From positions 1 to 35,974 of the forward strand of contig CAZCSY010000007.1 in NCBI GenBank assembly GCA_964501505.1: DNA of 35,974 bases, written 5' to 3'. How positions within the stretch are numbered: the stretch's first letter is position 1; each line of letters begins with the position of its first letter. The translations under genes were made by a program, and so were the position numbers. Below are positions 1 through 7,918 of this stretch, piece after piece. Under the pieces are notes generated by a model. The model had not been told where the DNA came from. It was given only the letters and a program-made list of their open reading frames with translations, and did no database searches. This DNA comes from CAZCSY01 sp964501505 (GTDB lineage: Bacteria; Omnitrophota; Gorgyraeia; Velamenicoccales; Velamenicoccaceae).

Positions 1-249
1 GAAGTCGATAAAGACTATTACTCGACGGGAATGTATCTGCTGAAACTTGCTAACCGCGCCCCGGCCATATTCAAAAGTTCGGAACCAGAAGTCAAAAGGC
101 AGCTTATCAAGCTCACACTTCAGAACCCCACCATAAAAGCCGCAACTCTTTCCGCCACAATAAGAAAGCCCTTCAGCTTGTGGGCCAAAGGGCTTTCCCG
201 TTCTACAAAGCTCCCCCGCGAGGACTCGAACCTCGGACCTGGTGGTTAA
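1..249 (+). CDS. Large serine recombinase, C-terminal end only (partial)
   Basis: The reading frame is open from base 1, so only the last 82 or so residues of a longer protein are seen. The stretch with 'YLLKLANRAPAIFK', 'KRQLIKLTLQNPTI' and 'IRKPFSLWAKG' follows the pattern at the end of phage- and transposon-type large serine recombinases (leucine-rich helix, 'KR.LL.L.L.N', then a '.KPF..' tail). These enzymes cut and rejoin DNA at att sites through an N-terminal catalytic serine, which lies outside the window. The frame continues across a terminator-like hairpin (164-197) and stops at 247-249, inside the antisense tRNA-Asn. The last 15 or so residues therefore come from tRNA sequence, as expected if the element sits against a tRNA gene. 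Family assignment rests on the C-terminal pattern only. Confidence 0.6.
   Translation, partial: EVDKDYYSTGMYLLKLANRAPAIFKSSEPEVKRQLIKLTLQNPTIKAATLSATIRKPFSLWAKGLSRSTKLPREDSNLGPGG
164..197 (-). terminator. Stem-loop downstream of tRNA-Asn, probable terminator
   Basis: AAAGCCCTT (165-173) pairs perfectly with AAGGGCTTT (188-196) around a 14-base loop. It lies 14 bp beyond the 3' end of tRNA-Asn on the minus strand. The T tract that follows (CTTATT) is weak, so efficiency is uncertain. The hairpin also lies inside the recombinase reading frame on the plus strand. Confidence 0.5.
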
Positions 250-283
250 CAGCCACTCGCTCTACCAACTGAGCTACGGGGGA
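211..283 (-). tRNA. tRNA-Asn (anticodon GTT)
   Basis: The minus strand folds as a 73-nt cloverleaf. The 7-bp acceptor stem is TCCCCCG/CGGGGGA with discriminator G. The D-arm is GCTCAGTTGGTAGAGC, the anticodon loop is CTGTTAA with GTT at its centre, and the T-arm contains GAGGTTCGAGTCCTC. CCA is not encoded. The 3' end overlaps the last codons of the serine recombinase on the other strand, which makes the tRNA a plausible integration landmark. Confidence 0.95.
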
Positions 284-366
284 ATATGTCAAAAAGCGGG
301 ATCATACCGGAATTCGGGTCAAATTATAGAGGAAAAGGAGGACAGCGTCAAGACAAATGCCGTCTG

Positions 367-394
367 TTGCGGACGATGGGAAATGTGCTAAAAT
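367..394 (+). promoter_or_regulatory. Putative sigma70-type promoter for the 424-2313 gene
   Basis: TTGCGG (367-372) and TAAAAT (389-394) are 16 bp apart, about 30 bp before the TTG start of the next gene. The position and hexamers fit a housekeeping promoter. No experimental support is visible. Confidence 0.45.
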
Positions 395-423
395 AAAAAT
401 AATACGCTCCCACGGAGATACCT

Positions 424-2313
424 TTGCTCATACAGACCGGGCGCCCCCATCCCCTCTCAAACCCCTCAACGGCCGTCGCCGTCTGCCTCATCCTCGCCGG
501 CGTCCTGGCGGCTTACGGCGGCGCGCTGCTCAACGGGTTTCTTATCGACGACCACTCCCTCATCACGGACAACCCTCTTCTCCGTGAACCCGGCAGGCTC
601 CTCGACCTCCTCAAGAGCCCTTACATGGGCGCCTACTACCGTCCCGCTGTCCTGCTCTCCTTTTTCCTGGACTACCGCGTCTGGGGGCTCTCCGCCTTCG
701 GGTACCACCTGACGAACCTCATCCTTCACGCCATCAATGCCCTGCTCGTCTTCTTCTTCATCGGAAGGCTCTTTCGCAATCCCCTCTGGGCCCTTGTGGC
801 CGGCCTCCTCTTCGCCGTCCATCCGTTACAGACCATCCCGGTCAATTACATCGCCGACCGCGGTAATCTCCTCGCCGCCCTCTTTTCTTTTCTGGCCCTG
901 ATCCTTTTTGACAAGGCGGCGGAAAATCCGAGACGGCCGGCGGTCCTCTTCGTGACCAGCTATTTCTGTTTTGTCACAGCCCTCTTATCCAGAGAAAGCG
1001 CCGTCCTCCTGCCTTTCTACGCCGCGTTATGTCTCATGATCAAGCAACGGCCCGGCGGGGTGAAGGTCACAGAGAAGGGTTTCCTGGCCATCCTCCTCCT
1101 CACCGCTGCGGCGCACCTCATCGTCCGGCAGAACCTTTTGACGCTCTTCACCGGCGCATCCTTTTCATGGGATAGAATAGCCGCCTTTTCGTTCACCGTC
1201 ATGAAATGCGGCTTTCACGCCGTCTGGCCCGTCGATATCCTCTGGATCAGGGAAATCCGGTTGTCCGGCGCAGAGCATCTCCTGTATCCCGCCCTCGCCG
1301 TCCTTGTCCTGACGCTTTGGACGATGGGGGCGCGCCGCTCCCGGCCTGTCCTGTTCGCCGGCGCGTGGTTCCTGATCGGCACCGTGCCGCTCTATGGGGT
1401 GATGTCGTCCCGGCCCGAAATAGGCCTCATCATGCAGGATAACCAGATCTACGTCGCGGCGCTGGGGCTGCTCTTTCTGGTCGCCATGGGCCTCGTCTGT
1501 CTCCTGGCGCTTGTCAGAAAACCGCTCTGGTGGCTCTTTTTGATCAGCCTCCTGTCCCTCTACGCCGTGCGCTCGGACGCCTTCACGGGACTCTACCGAG
1601 ACCCGGAGACCTTCTTACGGCACTGGCTCAGCCATTCGCCGCGCTCGCACTTCGCCGCCGCCAACCTCGGAAAGCTCTACTTCGAACAAGGCGACTACGA
1701 CCGCGCGCTCGCGATGTACCGCCGAAGCCTGACGCATTATCCGAAAAAAGACGCCCTCACCCTGCTCAACATCGCCGGTATCTCCTTTTACCGGAACGAC
1801 CTCGTCCGGGCCAAAGAGCTCTGCGCCGAGGCAGCCCGGATGGACCCCGGGCTCTGGCAGGCCTACAACTATCTCGGCCTGCTCTCTGAAAAAGAGGGCG
1901 ATCTCGCCGCCGCGGCGCTCCACTTGAGAAAAGCGGCAGAAGTCTCTCCCCTGTCACCGGAGCCGCGCCGCCATCTCGTCAGGATCCTTGAAAAACAGGG
2001 AGAGCCGGATGAAGCCGTGACCGCCGCGCTGGACCTTTATCGTCAATTCCCCTCGGATCTTGCCACCGGCTACACCCTGATCGGAGTGTATTTGAGACAA
2101 AAACAACCGTCCCGGGCGATGGAGATAGCCCGGGACATGATCGGTCGCTCGACGGAACCGGCCATGGTCAGCATGAGCTGTGCCGTCCTCTTCCACGAGG
2201 AGGGCTATGAGGCCGACGCCGAGCGCCTTGCCGATCAAGTGTATTCTCTAAATCCGGGGCCGGCGAAGCTGTTCCGCGATACCGGAGTACCGACAAAAAC
2301 CCCCGCACGCTGA
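424..2313 (+). CDS. TMTC-like GT-C membrane glycosyltransferase with C-terminal TPRs
   Basis: A 629-residue polytopic membrane protein. After the first hydrophobic segment comes an acidic loop motif 'IDDHSLITDNPLL' (D42, D43), typical of GT-C enzymes that use lipid-phosphate sugars. 'YHLTNLILHAINALL' and 'FAVHPLQTIPVNYIADR' match conserved segments of the TMTC/DUF1736 family. From about residue 405 roughly five TPR units follow (for example around 'AANLGKLYFEQGDYDRA'). TMTC relatives in animals O-mannosylate proteins; the bacterial substrate is unknown. The start is TTG at 424, chosen because GGAG (414-417) sits 6 bp upstream and a promoter lies before it; no better ATG is in frame. It converges with recR, whose terminator overlaps this gene's stop codon. 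Confidence 0.8.
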   Translation: MLIQTGRPHPLSNPSTAVAVCLILAGVLAAYGGALLNGFLIDDHSLITDNPLLREPGRLLDLLKSPYMGAYYRPAVLLSFFLDYRVWGLSAFGYHLTNLILHAINALLVFFFIGRLFRNPLWALVAGLLFAVHPLQTIPVNYIADRGNLLAALFSFLALILFDKAAENPRRPAVLFVTSYFCFVTALLSRESAVLLPFYAALCLMIKQRPGGVKVTEKGFLAILLLTAAAHLIVRQNLLTLFTGASFSWDRIAAFSFTVMKCGFHAVWPVDILWIREIRLSGAEHLLYPALAVLVLTLWTMGARRSRPVLFAGAWFLIGTVPLYGVMSSRPEIGLIMQDNQIYVAALGLLFLVAMGLVCLLALVRKPLWWLFLISLLSLYAVRSDAFTGLYRDPETFLRHWLSHSPRSHFAAANLGKLYFEQGDYDRALAMYRRSLTHYPKKDALTLLNIAGISFYRNDLVRAKELCAEAARMDPGLWQAYNYLGLLSEKEGDLAAAALHLRKAAEVSPLSPEPRRHLVRILEKQGEPDEAVTAALDLYRQFPSDLATGYTLIGVYLRQKQPSRAMEIARDMIGRSTEPAMVSMSCAVLFHEEGYEADAERLADQVYSLNPGPAKLFRDTGVPTKTPAR

Positions 2314-2323
2314 ACGTGCGGGG
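2295..2323 (-). terminator. Rho-independent terminator of the dnaX-recR operon
   Basis: On the minus strand CCCCGCACG (2323-2315) pairs with CGTGCGGGG (2309-2301) around a 5-base loop and is followed by GTTTTT (2300-2295). This is a strong intrinsic terminator for transcripts leaving recR. The hairpin includes the stop codon and last codons of the convergent gene ending at 2313, so the same bases serve both strands. Confidence 0.85.
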
Positions 2324-2386
2324 CAAAGATTTTCGCAAAACGCGCCGGTTATACGAAAACGCGCGGACTATACGAAACCGTGGGGG

Positions 2387-2986
2387 CTAGATCTCCCGGC
2401 GTCCTTCCAGGGCGCGGGCCAGCGTCGCCGGGTCCGCATACTCCAGGTTGCTTCCTACCGGCAGCCCGATGCCGATGCGCATCACCTTCACGCCCAGCGG
2501 CCGCAGGAGCTTCGTCAAGAAGATAGCCGTCGCCTCACCCTCCGTATCGGAATCCGTGGCGATAACGACCTCGCTCACCGCCCCCTTCTTGATCCGGTCG
2601 ATGAGGCTATCGACGCGCAGGTCGTGCGGGCCGCGGCCCTCCAAAGGCGAGATCGCCCCCAAGAGCACGTGGTAGGCGCCGTGGAAGGTTCCGCTGCGTT
2701 CGATGTTCTCGACGTCCTTGGGATTCTCGACGACACAGATCACCTTCTGGTCGCGCTTGGGGTCACAGCAGATGCTGCAGATATCCGACTCGCTGAAATT
2801 ATTGCACCGGTCGCAAAAGCGGACCGTCGCCTTGACGTTGGCGATCGCCTCGTTGAGCGCCCCCACGTCTTCCCGCGAAGACTCAAGCAGACGGTAGACG
2901 ATCCGCTGGGCGCTGCGCCGGCCGATGCCGGGCAACTTCATCAACTCTTCGATCAGCCTCTCAATGGTCACCAGACTATAGCCCAT
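2387..2986 (-). CDS. recR: Recombination mediator protein RecR
   Basis: 199 residues, the usual RecR length. In order: an N-terminal helix-hairpin-helix ('LPGIGRRSAQRIVYRLL', residues 18-34); a four-cysteine zinc site (C58, C61, C70, C73); a Toprim domain with E87 and 'ATDSDTEGEATA' (143-154); and a C-terminal 'GIGLPVGSNLEYAD' segment. RecR acts with RecO, and RecF where present, to load RecA on SSB-coated single-stranded gaps. It starts 2 bp after the dnaX stop codon, so the two are almost certainly co-transcribed and translationally coupled. In many bacteria a ybaB/ebfC gene lies between dnaX and recR; here there is none. Confidence 0.97.
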   Translation of the reverse strand: MGYSLVTIERLIEELMKLPGIGRRSAQRIVYRLLESSREDVGALNEAIANVKATVRFCDRCNNFSESDICSICCDPKRDQKVICVVENPKDVENIERSGTFHGAYHVLLGAISPLEGRGPHDLRVDSLIDRIKKGAVSEVVIATDSDTEGEATAIFLTKLLRPLGVKVMRIGIGLPVGSNLEYADPATLARALEGRREI

Positions 2987-2988
2987 GG

Positions 2989-4569
2989 TTACCTGATCAC
3001 CCTGCCCTTGAAGAGGTCGAGGGCCGATTTAAGGAAAGGCGTCTCTTCGACGGCCTCCTCCTGCGGCTCCGGCGCCGCCTCGATGTCCTCAACGATCTCT
3101 AATTTGAGACGCAGGCGTGCGCCGCACTGGTCCTGGATCGCCTGCACCAGGATCTGCAGATTGTCCTTATGGGCGAGGGCCTCTTTGAAAAACACCGACC
3201 GCTTGGCAAAGCCGATGGTCAACAGGTCGGACTCCAACGCCACGGGACGGCCGTGCTTGAGATACGTGGCTAAAGACATCTTCTTGGCACCCACGGATTC
3301 CATCACGCGGCCCCACGCCTGCAAAACACCATCCAAAGAACACCGCGGCTCCTGAAATGATGTCAGGGATGCGTCCGCCGCGCCCTTCTCTTCCTTGAGG
3401 AGCGCAAAGTGCGACTTCGCGTTCGGGGCCGGGGGACGCTCGCCCGACGGGACAGCGGCGCTCGTTGCGGCAGGTTTAGGACGCGGCAACTGCGCGAGCT
3501 TGACCGCCAGGACGTCCAGCGCGATGCGCGCCGAGTGCAGCCGCCGCGCCATATCCTGCGCCACAAAGAGGTGGCCCAGCGACGTCACGATATGAGACAA
3601 GGACATCTTCTCGGCCTGTCTGCGGACCCGCTCGATCTCGTCTGCCGGCAGTTCGACGAGCGCCGCCTCCCTGGGCGATACACGCAACACCATCAGATTG
3701 CGGTAATACTCCAGGAGACCGTCGAGGAAAGGGCTCAAGTCTTTGCCCCGTGCCACCACCTCGGCGACCTGGCCGAGGGCGGCGGCCGCATCCCCCGCCG
3801 CCACCGCCTCCACGAAATCAAAAAAGACCTTCTGCTCGATAACCCCCAGCACCGCCACCACGTCCGCCATCCCTGCCTCACCCGAAGAGAACGAGATCAC
3901 CTGATCAAGGATCGACTCGGCGTCCCGCATGCTCCCTTCCGACGCCTTGGCGATCGTGAAGAGCGCATCCTCCGACAAAGATACCTTTTCCGCGGCGACG
4001 ATCTCTTGGAGTTTTGCGACGATCTTGGGGCCCGGCAGACGGGCGAAATCAAACCTCTGGCAGCGCGACAGGATGGTCGGCAGGACCTTGTCCGGGTGGG
4101 TCGTCGCAAAGATAAACTTCACGAACGGCGGCGGCTCCTCGAGCGTCTTCAGGAGCGCGTTGAAGGCCTCGGGCGTGAGCATGTGGACCTCGTCGATGAT
4201 GTAGATCTTGCTCTTGCCGCCCAGGGGCGCGAACTTGACATTCTCGCGCAGGGACCGGATCTCGTCGATGCCCCGGTTCGAGGCCCCGTCGATCTCGAAC
4301 ACGTCGAGGCTGCGGCCTTCGGCGATCTCCAGGCAAAGCGGACACGCCCCGCAGGGTTTCTCGGTCGGCCCCTTCACGCAATTAAGGGCCTTAGCCAGGA
4401 TCCGGGCGCAGGAGGTCTTGCCCACCCCCTGGGGTCCGGCAAAAAGATACGCCTGCCCCACCTTGTCGGTGCGCACGGCGTTCTTCAGGGTCCGGGTGAC
4501 GTGTTCCTGGCCGACGACCTCGTCGAAATCCTTAGGCCGCCATTTACGGGCAAATACAAGGTAGGACAT
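2989..4569 (-). CDS. dnaX: DNA polymerase III subunit gamma/tau
   Basis: 526 residues. The clamp-loader ATPase core shows Walker A 'GPQGVGKT' (45-52), a zinc site (C64, C73, C76, C79), Walker B 'IIDEVHML' (124-131) and the sensor/arginine finger 'SRC' (168-170). Domain III follows, then a linker rich in A, P and E and a C-terminal region that ends 'LKSALDLFKGRVIR'. The protein is the motor subunit that opens the sliding clamp and holds polymerase cores together. The start ATG at 4569 gives the standard N-terminus 'MSYLVFARKWRPKDF'. No Shine-Dalgarno is evident before it; a promoter lies at 4630-4658. It is the first gene of a dnaX-recR operon. Confidence 0.97.
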   Translation of the reverse strand: MSYLVFARKWRPKDFDEVVGQEHVTRTLKNAVRTDKVGQAYLFAGPQGVGKTSCARILAKALNCVKGPTEKPCGACPLCLEIAEGRSLDVFEIDGASNRGIDEIRSLRENVKFAPLGGKSKIYIIDEVHMLTPEAFNALLKTLEEPPPFVKFIFATTHPDKVLPTILSRCQRFDFARLPGPKIVAKLQEIVAAEKVSLSEDALFTIAKASEGSMRDAESILDQVISFSSGEAGMADVVAVLGVIEQKVFFDFVEAVAAGDAAAALGQVAEVVARGKDLSPFLDGLLEYYRNLMVLRVSPREAALVELPADEIERVRRQAEKMSLSHIVTSLGHLFVAQDMARRLHSARIALDVLAVKLAQLPRPKPAATSAAVPSGERPPAPNAKSHFALLKEEKGAADASLTSFQEPRCSLDGVLQAWGRVMESVGAKKMSLATYLKHGRPVALESDLLTIGFAKRSVFFKEALAHKDNLQILVQAIQDQCGARLRLKLEIVEDIEAAPEPQEEAVEETPFLKSALDLFKGRVIR

Positions 4570-4629
4570 TATCGGACAATTGACAAGGGACTAAACGAAG
4601 GATGCCATAAGATCTGGCTCTATTGATTT

Positions 4630-4658
4630 ATCATACCATTAAAGAGAGGCTACCTCAA
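4630..4658 (-). promoter_or_regulatory. Putative sigma70 promoter of dnaX-recR
   Basis: On the minus strand TTGAGG (4658-4653) and TATGAT (4635-4630) are exactly 17 bp apart, about 60 bp before the dnaX ATG. There is no coding sequence between them and the gene. Confidence 0.6.
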
Positions 4659-4678
4659 GGATGTTGGCAGAAACTTCT

Positions 4679-7039
4679 CTAACGACTCAGCTCGCGCGCC
4701 TTTTCCAGATCCCGCTTTGCCCGCTCGGTGTCGCCGAGCACCTCGTAGGCCCGGCCGCGTTGCTGATAGGCCGGACCCTTATCGGGCTCGGCCTCTATCA
4801 CCCGTGTCAGATCAGCGACCGCCTCTTCCATTCGGCCCTGCCCCAGGTAAAGGAGGGCGCGATTGTAGGAGGCGGCGCTACAGGATGGGTCCAGGTCGAG
4901 CGTCCTGTCGAAGTCCTCGAGGGCGCGCTCCGTCTCGCCCATCGCCGCATAAACCAGGCCGCGATGGTGGTAGGCCTCCGGCCGGTCCGGATCCAGATCG
5001 ATGGACCGGTTGAAATCACGCAGCGCTCCGGCATACTCCTTTTCTTGAGAAAGGATGCAACCATGGGCATCCAACCCCTCAGGCAGGAACGGTTTGATGA
5101 GCAATGCCTCGTTGATGTCCGCCAGCGCCTTGTCCGGCGCGCCCGCTCTGAAGTAAACCATGCCCCTGTTGAGATACGCGGCATAAGAATCCGGATCGAG
5201 CTCGATCGCCTTGGAGAAATCGCTGATCGCCGCCTCCCGCTTCCCGATCTGCGCCCAGCCGCGGCCGCGTTTCAGGTACCCCATTGGCCCGCCATACACC
5301 GCGAAACCATCCAGGAACTTTTCGGCCATCTCCTTGTCGTGTTCTTTCGCGCTCATGCCGCTGCCGGAAGCGATCTTCTCCGGGGTCCCGGCCGGTGCGC
5401 GCCGGCGTTTTGTCTTGGGGCGGGCGAGCCAGGCCCCGGAGACGTCGAACTTCTTGATAAGCTCCAGATTCCCCAGGTACAAGAGGTCTTTCGTCTCTTG
5501 CGAATAATAATAGTAATCCGGGGGGGCGCCCGCCTGCGCATGCCCCCCGGCGTCCAGCCACCACAGCCTCTTCGAGAATACGTAAAAGCCGATAGCGCGA
5601 TCAAAGAGCCACTCGCTATCCAGGCGTATGGAGTGATCGGCAGGAGCATCGTCCTTTTCCAGCTCCCAGATCATATCCAGCATCTCCCTGGTCGTCGCGT
5701 CATACTTCCAGACGTAATAATGCGTGAGGTTGAGGCAGCTCACATAGTGCAGGCACAGGGCCGAGGAAAACAGATAAAAGAGCGCCGTTCCGGGAACCCG
5801 GATAAAGACCCTCCTGTTGCGCCGGGCCTCCTCGGTCAAAACAAGGACGAGCAGCATGAAGACCGGAAAATAATAGAGCGCCCACCTGTCGAGAGGGTAG
5901 GCCAACTTCAGCACCTTATGCTGCACGATCAGGCCCGTGGAAACAACCAGCAGCAAGGCCCCCAGGCAGAGCAGGAACCGGTCTAAAAAACCGAGCGGCT
6001 TCTTCATGAGCCAGCGAACCCCCAGGGTCAGACAGAAAAGGCCCGCCGCCGCCAGGATAACGATGAGGGCCGCAAAAAAGGCATCCTGCGGAAAGGACGG
6101 CTTTCCGTAGGCCGTCGCCTCGACGAGACTCCTGACCGTGCCTTGCCAAAACCCATCGTTCTCAAGCATCCTGAGCTCGCTGTCTCGGACCATGTTCATG
6201 GCGGGCCGGATAAGGACGACGGACAACAACAGGATACCCGGGACGATCGAGACGACGACCCTCTTCAAAAAGGCCCGGAAGGCCGGCGCAACGGTCCCCG
6301 GCTGTCGGCCCGAAAAAAAGGCGTCCCGGACTTCCAAGCCCACCAGCACGCAAAGCATGGCGCCGTATATGTTGATAAAAGTCATATGCGCAAACACGGC
6401 CAGGGCCGACAGGGACGCGGCCCCAAAAGTATTCCGGCCGTCCCGGCGGGAACCGGCTTCTTTGATCCTGCATAAAAGGTAGTAGAGCCCCATGGCCAGG
6501 AGACCCAGCGCCAGGGCGTATCCGCGCGCGCACGAGAAAAAATCCAACAGGAAAGGATGCAGCGCCAGGAGGCCGACCGCCAACAAAAGACGCGGCCCCC
6601 TCAAGAAAACCCGGCAGATCCGGTAGATCGCCGTCAGATAAAGCCCGCCGCCCAATAAAGCGGGGAGCCTGATGACAAACTCCGAGGACCCGAAGAGACC
6701 GGTGAATATCTTGACGAGGAGGGTATTGAGAAAGTGATTGTTGGGCATCAAGGGGTGGGTGTAGGTCATGATGCCCGCAAATGAATTCAACAACTGGATA
6801 AAATACGTGATCGCCTCATCGTGGACGATGCTCAACCGTGCGGCGCGAAGGCAGGAATACAGAAAGACGAGACCCAGGAACGCCAGGGAAATCGGCGCAT
6901 AGACGTCCTGTCTCCAGGAAGGAAGGTTCGGGGCTGCCCCGAGGACGGACTCCGCCGTCGGAGCTGCCCGGAGGACGGACTCCGCCGTCGACACGCCGGC
7001 CTCCTGCCGGATGTCTTTACGTTTTTTCTTTTTCGCCAT
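4679..7039 (-). CDS. GT-C family membrane glycosyltransferase with C-terminal TPRs
   Basis: 786 residues. A lysine-rich N-terminus ('MAKKKKRKD') is followed by a short duplicated peptide (residues 17-37, see the tandem repeat entry). About ten to twelve membrane helices follow, with an early acidic loop motif 'IVHDEAITYF' (H73, D74, E75) that fits the catalytic aspartate position of PMT/ArnT-like GT-C enzymes. After a soluble region, about six TPRs occupy the last 230 or so residues ('YLNRGMVYFRAGAPDKAL' and similar). It differs from the TMTC-like proteins here in lacking the 'DD..I..NP' loop. The ATG lies 6 bp after the stop of the response regulator gene, with no clear ribosome site of its own, suggesting coupled translation. 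Substrate unknown. Confidence 0.78.
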   Translation of the reverse strand: MAKKKKRKDIRQEAGVSTAESVLRAAPTAESVLGAAPNLPSWRQDVYAPISLAFLGLVFLYSCLRAARLSIVHDEAITYFIQLLNSFAGIMTYTHPLMPNNHFLNTLLVKIFTGLFGSSEFVIRLPALLGGGLYLTAIYRICRVFLRGPRLLLAVGLLALHPFLLDFFSCARGYALALGLLAMGLYYLLCRIKEAGSRRDGRNTFGAASLSALAVFAHMTFINIYGAMLCVLVGLEVRDAFFSGRQPGTVAPAFRAFLKRVVVSIVPGILLLSVVLIRPAMNMVRDSELRMLENDGFWQGTVRSLVEATAYGKPSFPQDAFFAALIVILAAAGLFCLTLGVRWLMKKPLGFLDRFLLCLGALLLVVSTGLIVQHKVLKLAYPLDRWALYYFPVFMLLVLVLTEEARRNRRVFIRVPGTALFYLFSSALCLHYVSCLNLTHYYVWKYDATTREMLDMIWELEKDDAPADHSIRLDSEWLFDRAIGFYVFSKRLWWLDAGGHAQAGAPPDYYYYSQETKDLLYLGNLELIKKFDVSGAWLARPKTKRRRAPAGTPEKIASGSGMSAKEHDKEMAEKFLDGFAVYGGPMGYLKRGRGWAQIGKREAAISDFSKAIELDPDSYAAYLNRGMVYFRAGAPDKALADINEALLIKPFLPEGLDAHGCILSQEKEYAGALRDFNRSIDLDPDRPEAYHHRGLVYAAMGETERALEDFDRTLDLDPSCSAASYNRALLYLGQGRMEEAVADLTRVIEAEPDKGPAYQQRGRAYEVLGDTERAKRDLEKARELSR
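6933..6990. repeat. Two-copy 30-bp in-frame tandem repeat
   Basis: The 20-mer gaggacggactccgccgtcg occurs at 6941-6960 and again at 6971-6990, within a near-identical 28-30 bp unit. It encodes the doubled peptide 'TAESVL(R/G)AAP' near the N-terminus of the GT-C protein. The 30-bp period keeps the frame, so copy number could vary without breaking the gene. Confidence 0.9.
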
Positions 7040-7045
7040 GGGGAT

Positions 7046-7411
7046 CTATTTAAGAACGGAGCGGATCAGAAGGGGTATCTTGGAGAAGTCATCGCCTTTA
7101 TAAAAGATCGCTGCGATGCCGGAGGCGTCCCCCTCTTTTTTCTCGATGTCTTCCACATAAGCGCTCATCATGACGACGGGGATGCTCGCATCCATCTCTT
7201 TGATCTTCGCGAGCGTGGCCACGCCGTCATCGCCCGGCATCCTCTTGTCCAGAAAGATCACGTCCGGCCGCGACGATCGGATGGCCTTCAGGGCGTCATC
7301 GCCGCGACGGGCCACCCTCACGACGTAACCCCCTTTCTTCAGCCAGAACTCCAAAGACATGGTGAAATCAGGCTCATCATCGACCAGCAACACTTTGATC
7401 TCTTTGCCCAT
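7046..7411 (-). CDS. Single-domain response regulator (CheY-like receiver)
   Basis: 121 residues from the chosen ATG. This start is preferred over the upstream ATG at 7438 because AGGAAGGA (7423-7416) lies 4 bp before it. The receiver fold is complete: 'LLVDDEP' acidic pair, phospho-acceptor aspartate in 'IFLDKRMPGDDG', the serine of 'VVMMSAY', and the lysine of 'IFYKGDD'. There is no output domain, so it probably signals by protein-protein contact. It is the first gene of a two-gene unit with the GT-C protein downstream (6-bp gap), and dispersed repeat copy A lies upstream. The PAS sensor kinase at 9993-11285 in the same island could be its partner, but that is inference. Confidence 0.88.
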   Translation of the reverse strand: MGKEIKVLLVDDEPDFTMSLEFWLKKGGYVVRVARRGDDALKAIRSSRPDVIFLDKRMPGDDGVATLAKIKEMDASIPVVMMSAYVEDIEKKEGDASGIAAIFYKGDDFSKIPLLIRSVLK

Positions 7412-7526
7412 GGCGTCCTTCCTCGAAATAGATGCCATCCCCTTCGTTGCCGCTGCCGTTGCTCAACACCCGGCCTCTCCGGGGTAGATTCGAAACCGCA
7501 GGAACACCGTGCTCTTTAGCAATTTT

Positions 7527-7693
7527 ACGGAAAGGGAGGGATTCCTTCTGCTTTCTTATCCCAATTCTCTCATTTATAACAAGTTATGGCGTAACCGCGT
7601 ATTCTTCCAATGCCTTGCTATGTCCAAACATTATACAAGTTTTTCCCACGTCTTACAAGATTTTCCCTTTTCGTGGGCATGATTTGGGCACAA
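7527..7693 (-). repeat. Dispersed island repeat, copy A (tRNA-Ser-like core)
   Basis: Read on the minus strand: TTGTGCCCAAAT boxes (7693-), then GGGAAAATCTTGTAA and GGGAAAAACTTGTAT as direct repeats 20 bp apart. A degraded promoter region follows, and then the hairpin whose 3' arm is GAATCCCTCCCTTTCCG. The outer stem here is GAGAG/CTTTC and the inner stem GGGAT/ATCCC, where other copies have AGAGG/CCTCT and GGGA/TCCC. The core is close to the 3' end of tRNA-Ser(GGA) at 12988. The copy lies between the acyltransferase (+) and the response regulator (-). It is the most diverged copy in the promoter part. Confidence 0.8.
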
Positions 7694-7884
7694 GATTCAT
7701 AGCTGGAATATAAGAACCGTCCCCGAAATCCGATCTTTTTTTCAGAAAAGAGGTCTGAGATAAAACAAGGGGCCGGCCTGGGATCAACCTTAGAAGCGTC
7801 CCTGGACTCTATAATACCTCAATCGCGAAGGGTTCCATCCGTAAGGGGTTGTGTAACCGGTCGAGATTTATTTACATGTAACTG

Positions 7885-7893
7885 TGCTATAAT
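7885..7893 (+). promoter_or_regulatory. Putative extended -10 promoter of the acyltransferase gene
   Basis: TGCTATAAT (7885-7893) is a perfect -10 hexamer with the TGn extension, 26 bp before the ATG. No well-placed -35 hexamer is seen, which fits an extended -10 promoter. The region 7694-7884 before it holds a second TATAAT (7811-7816) and a CCGTCCCC fragment, and no ORF that I can support. Confidence 0.5.
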
Positions 7894-7918
7894 TATATAA
7901 AACGGTTTATGCCGACCC

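Noticed and set aside
357..587. 76-residue plus-strand ORF overlapping the first TPR/GT-C gene
   Set aside because: It lies in another frame of the 424-2313 gene and is rich in R and P, as expected for a shadow frame.
3409..4626. 405-residue plus-strand ORF opposite dnaX
   Set aside because: dnaX on the minus strand has all expected motifs; the opposite frame has none.
4661..5986. 441-residue plus-strand ORF opposite the TPR region of the 786-residue protein
   Set aside because: It mirrors the periodic TPR codons and has no membrane or domain signature.
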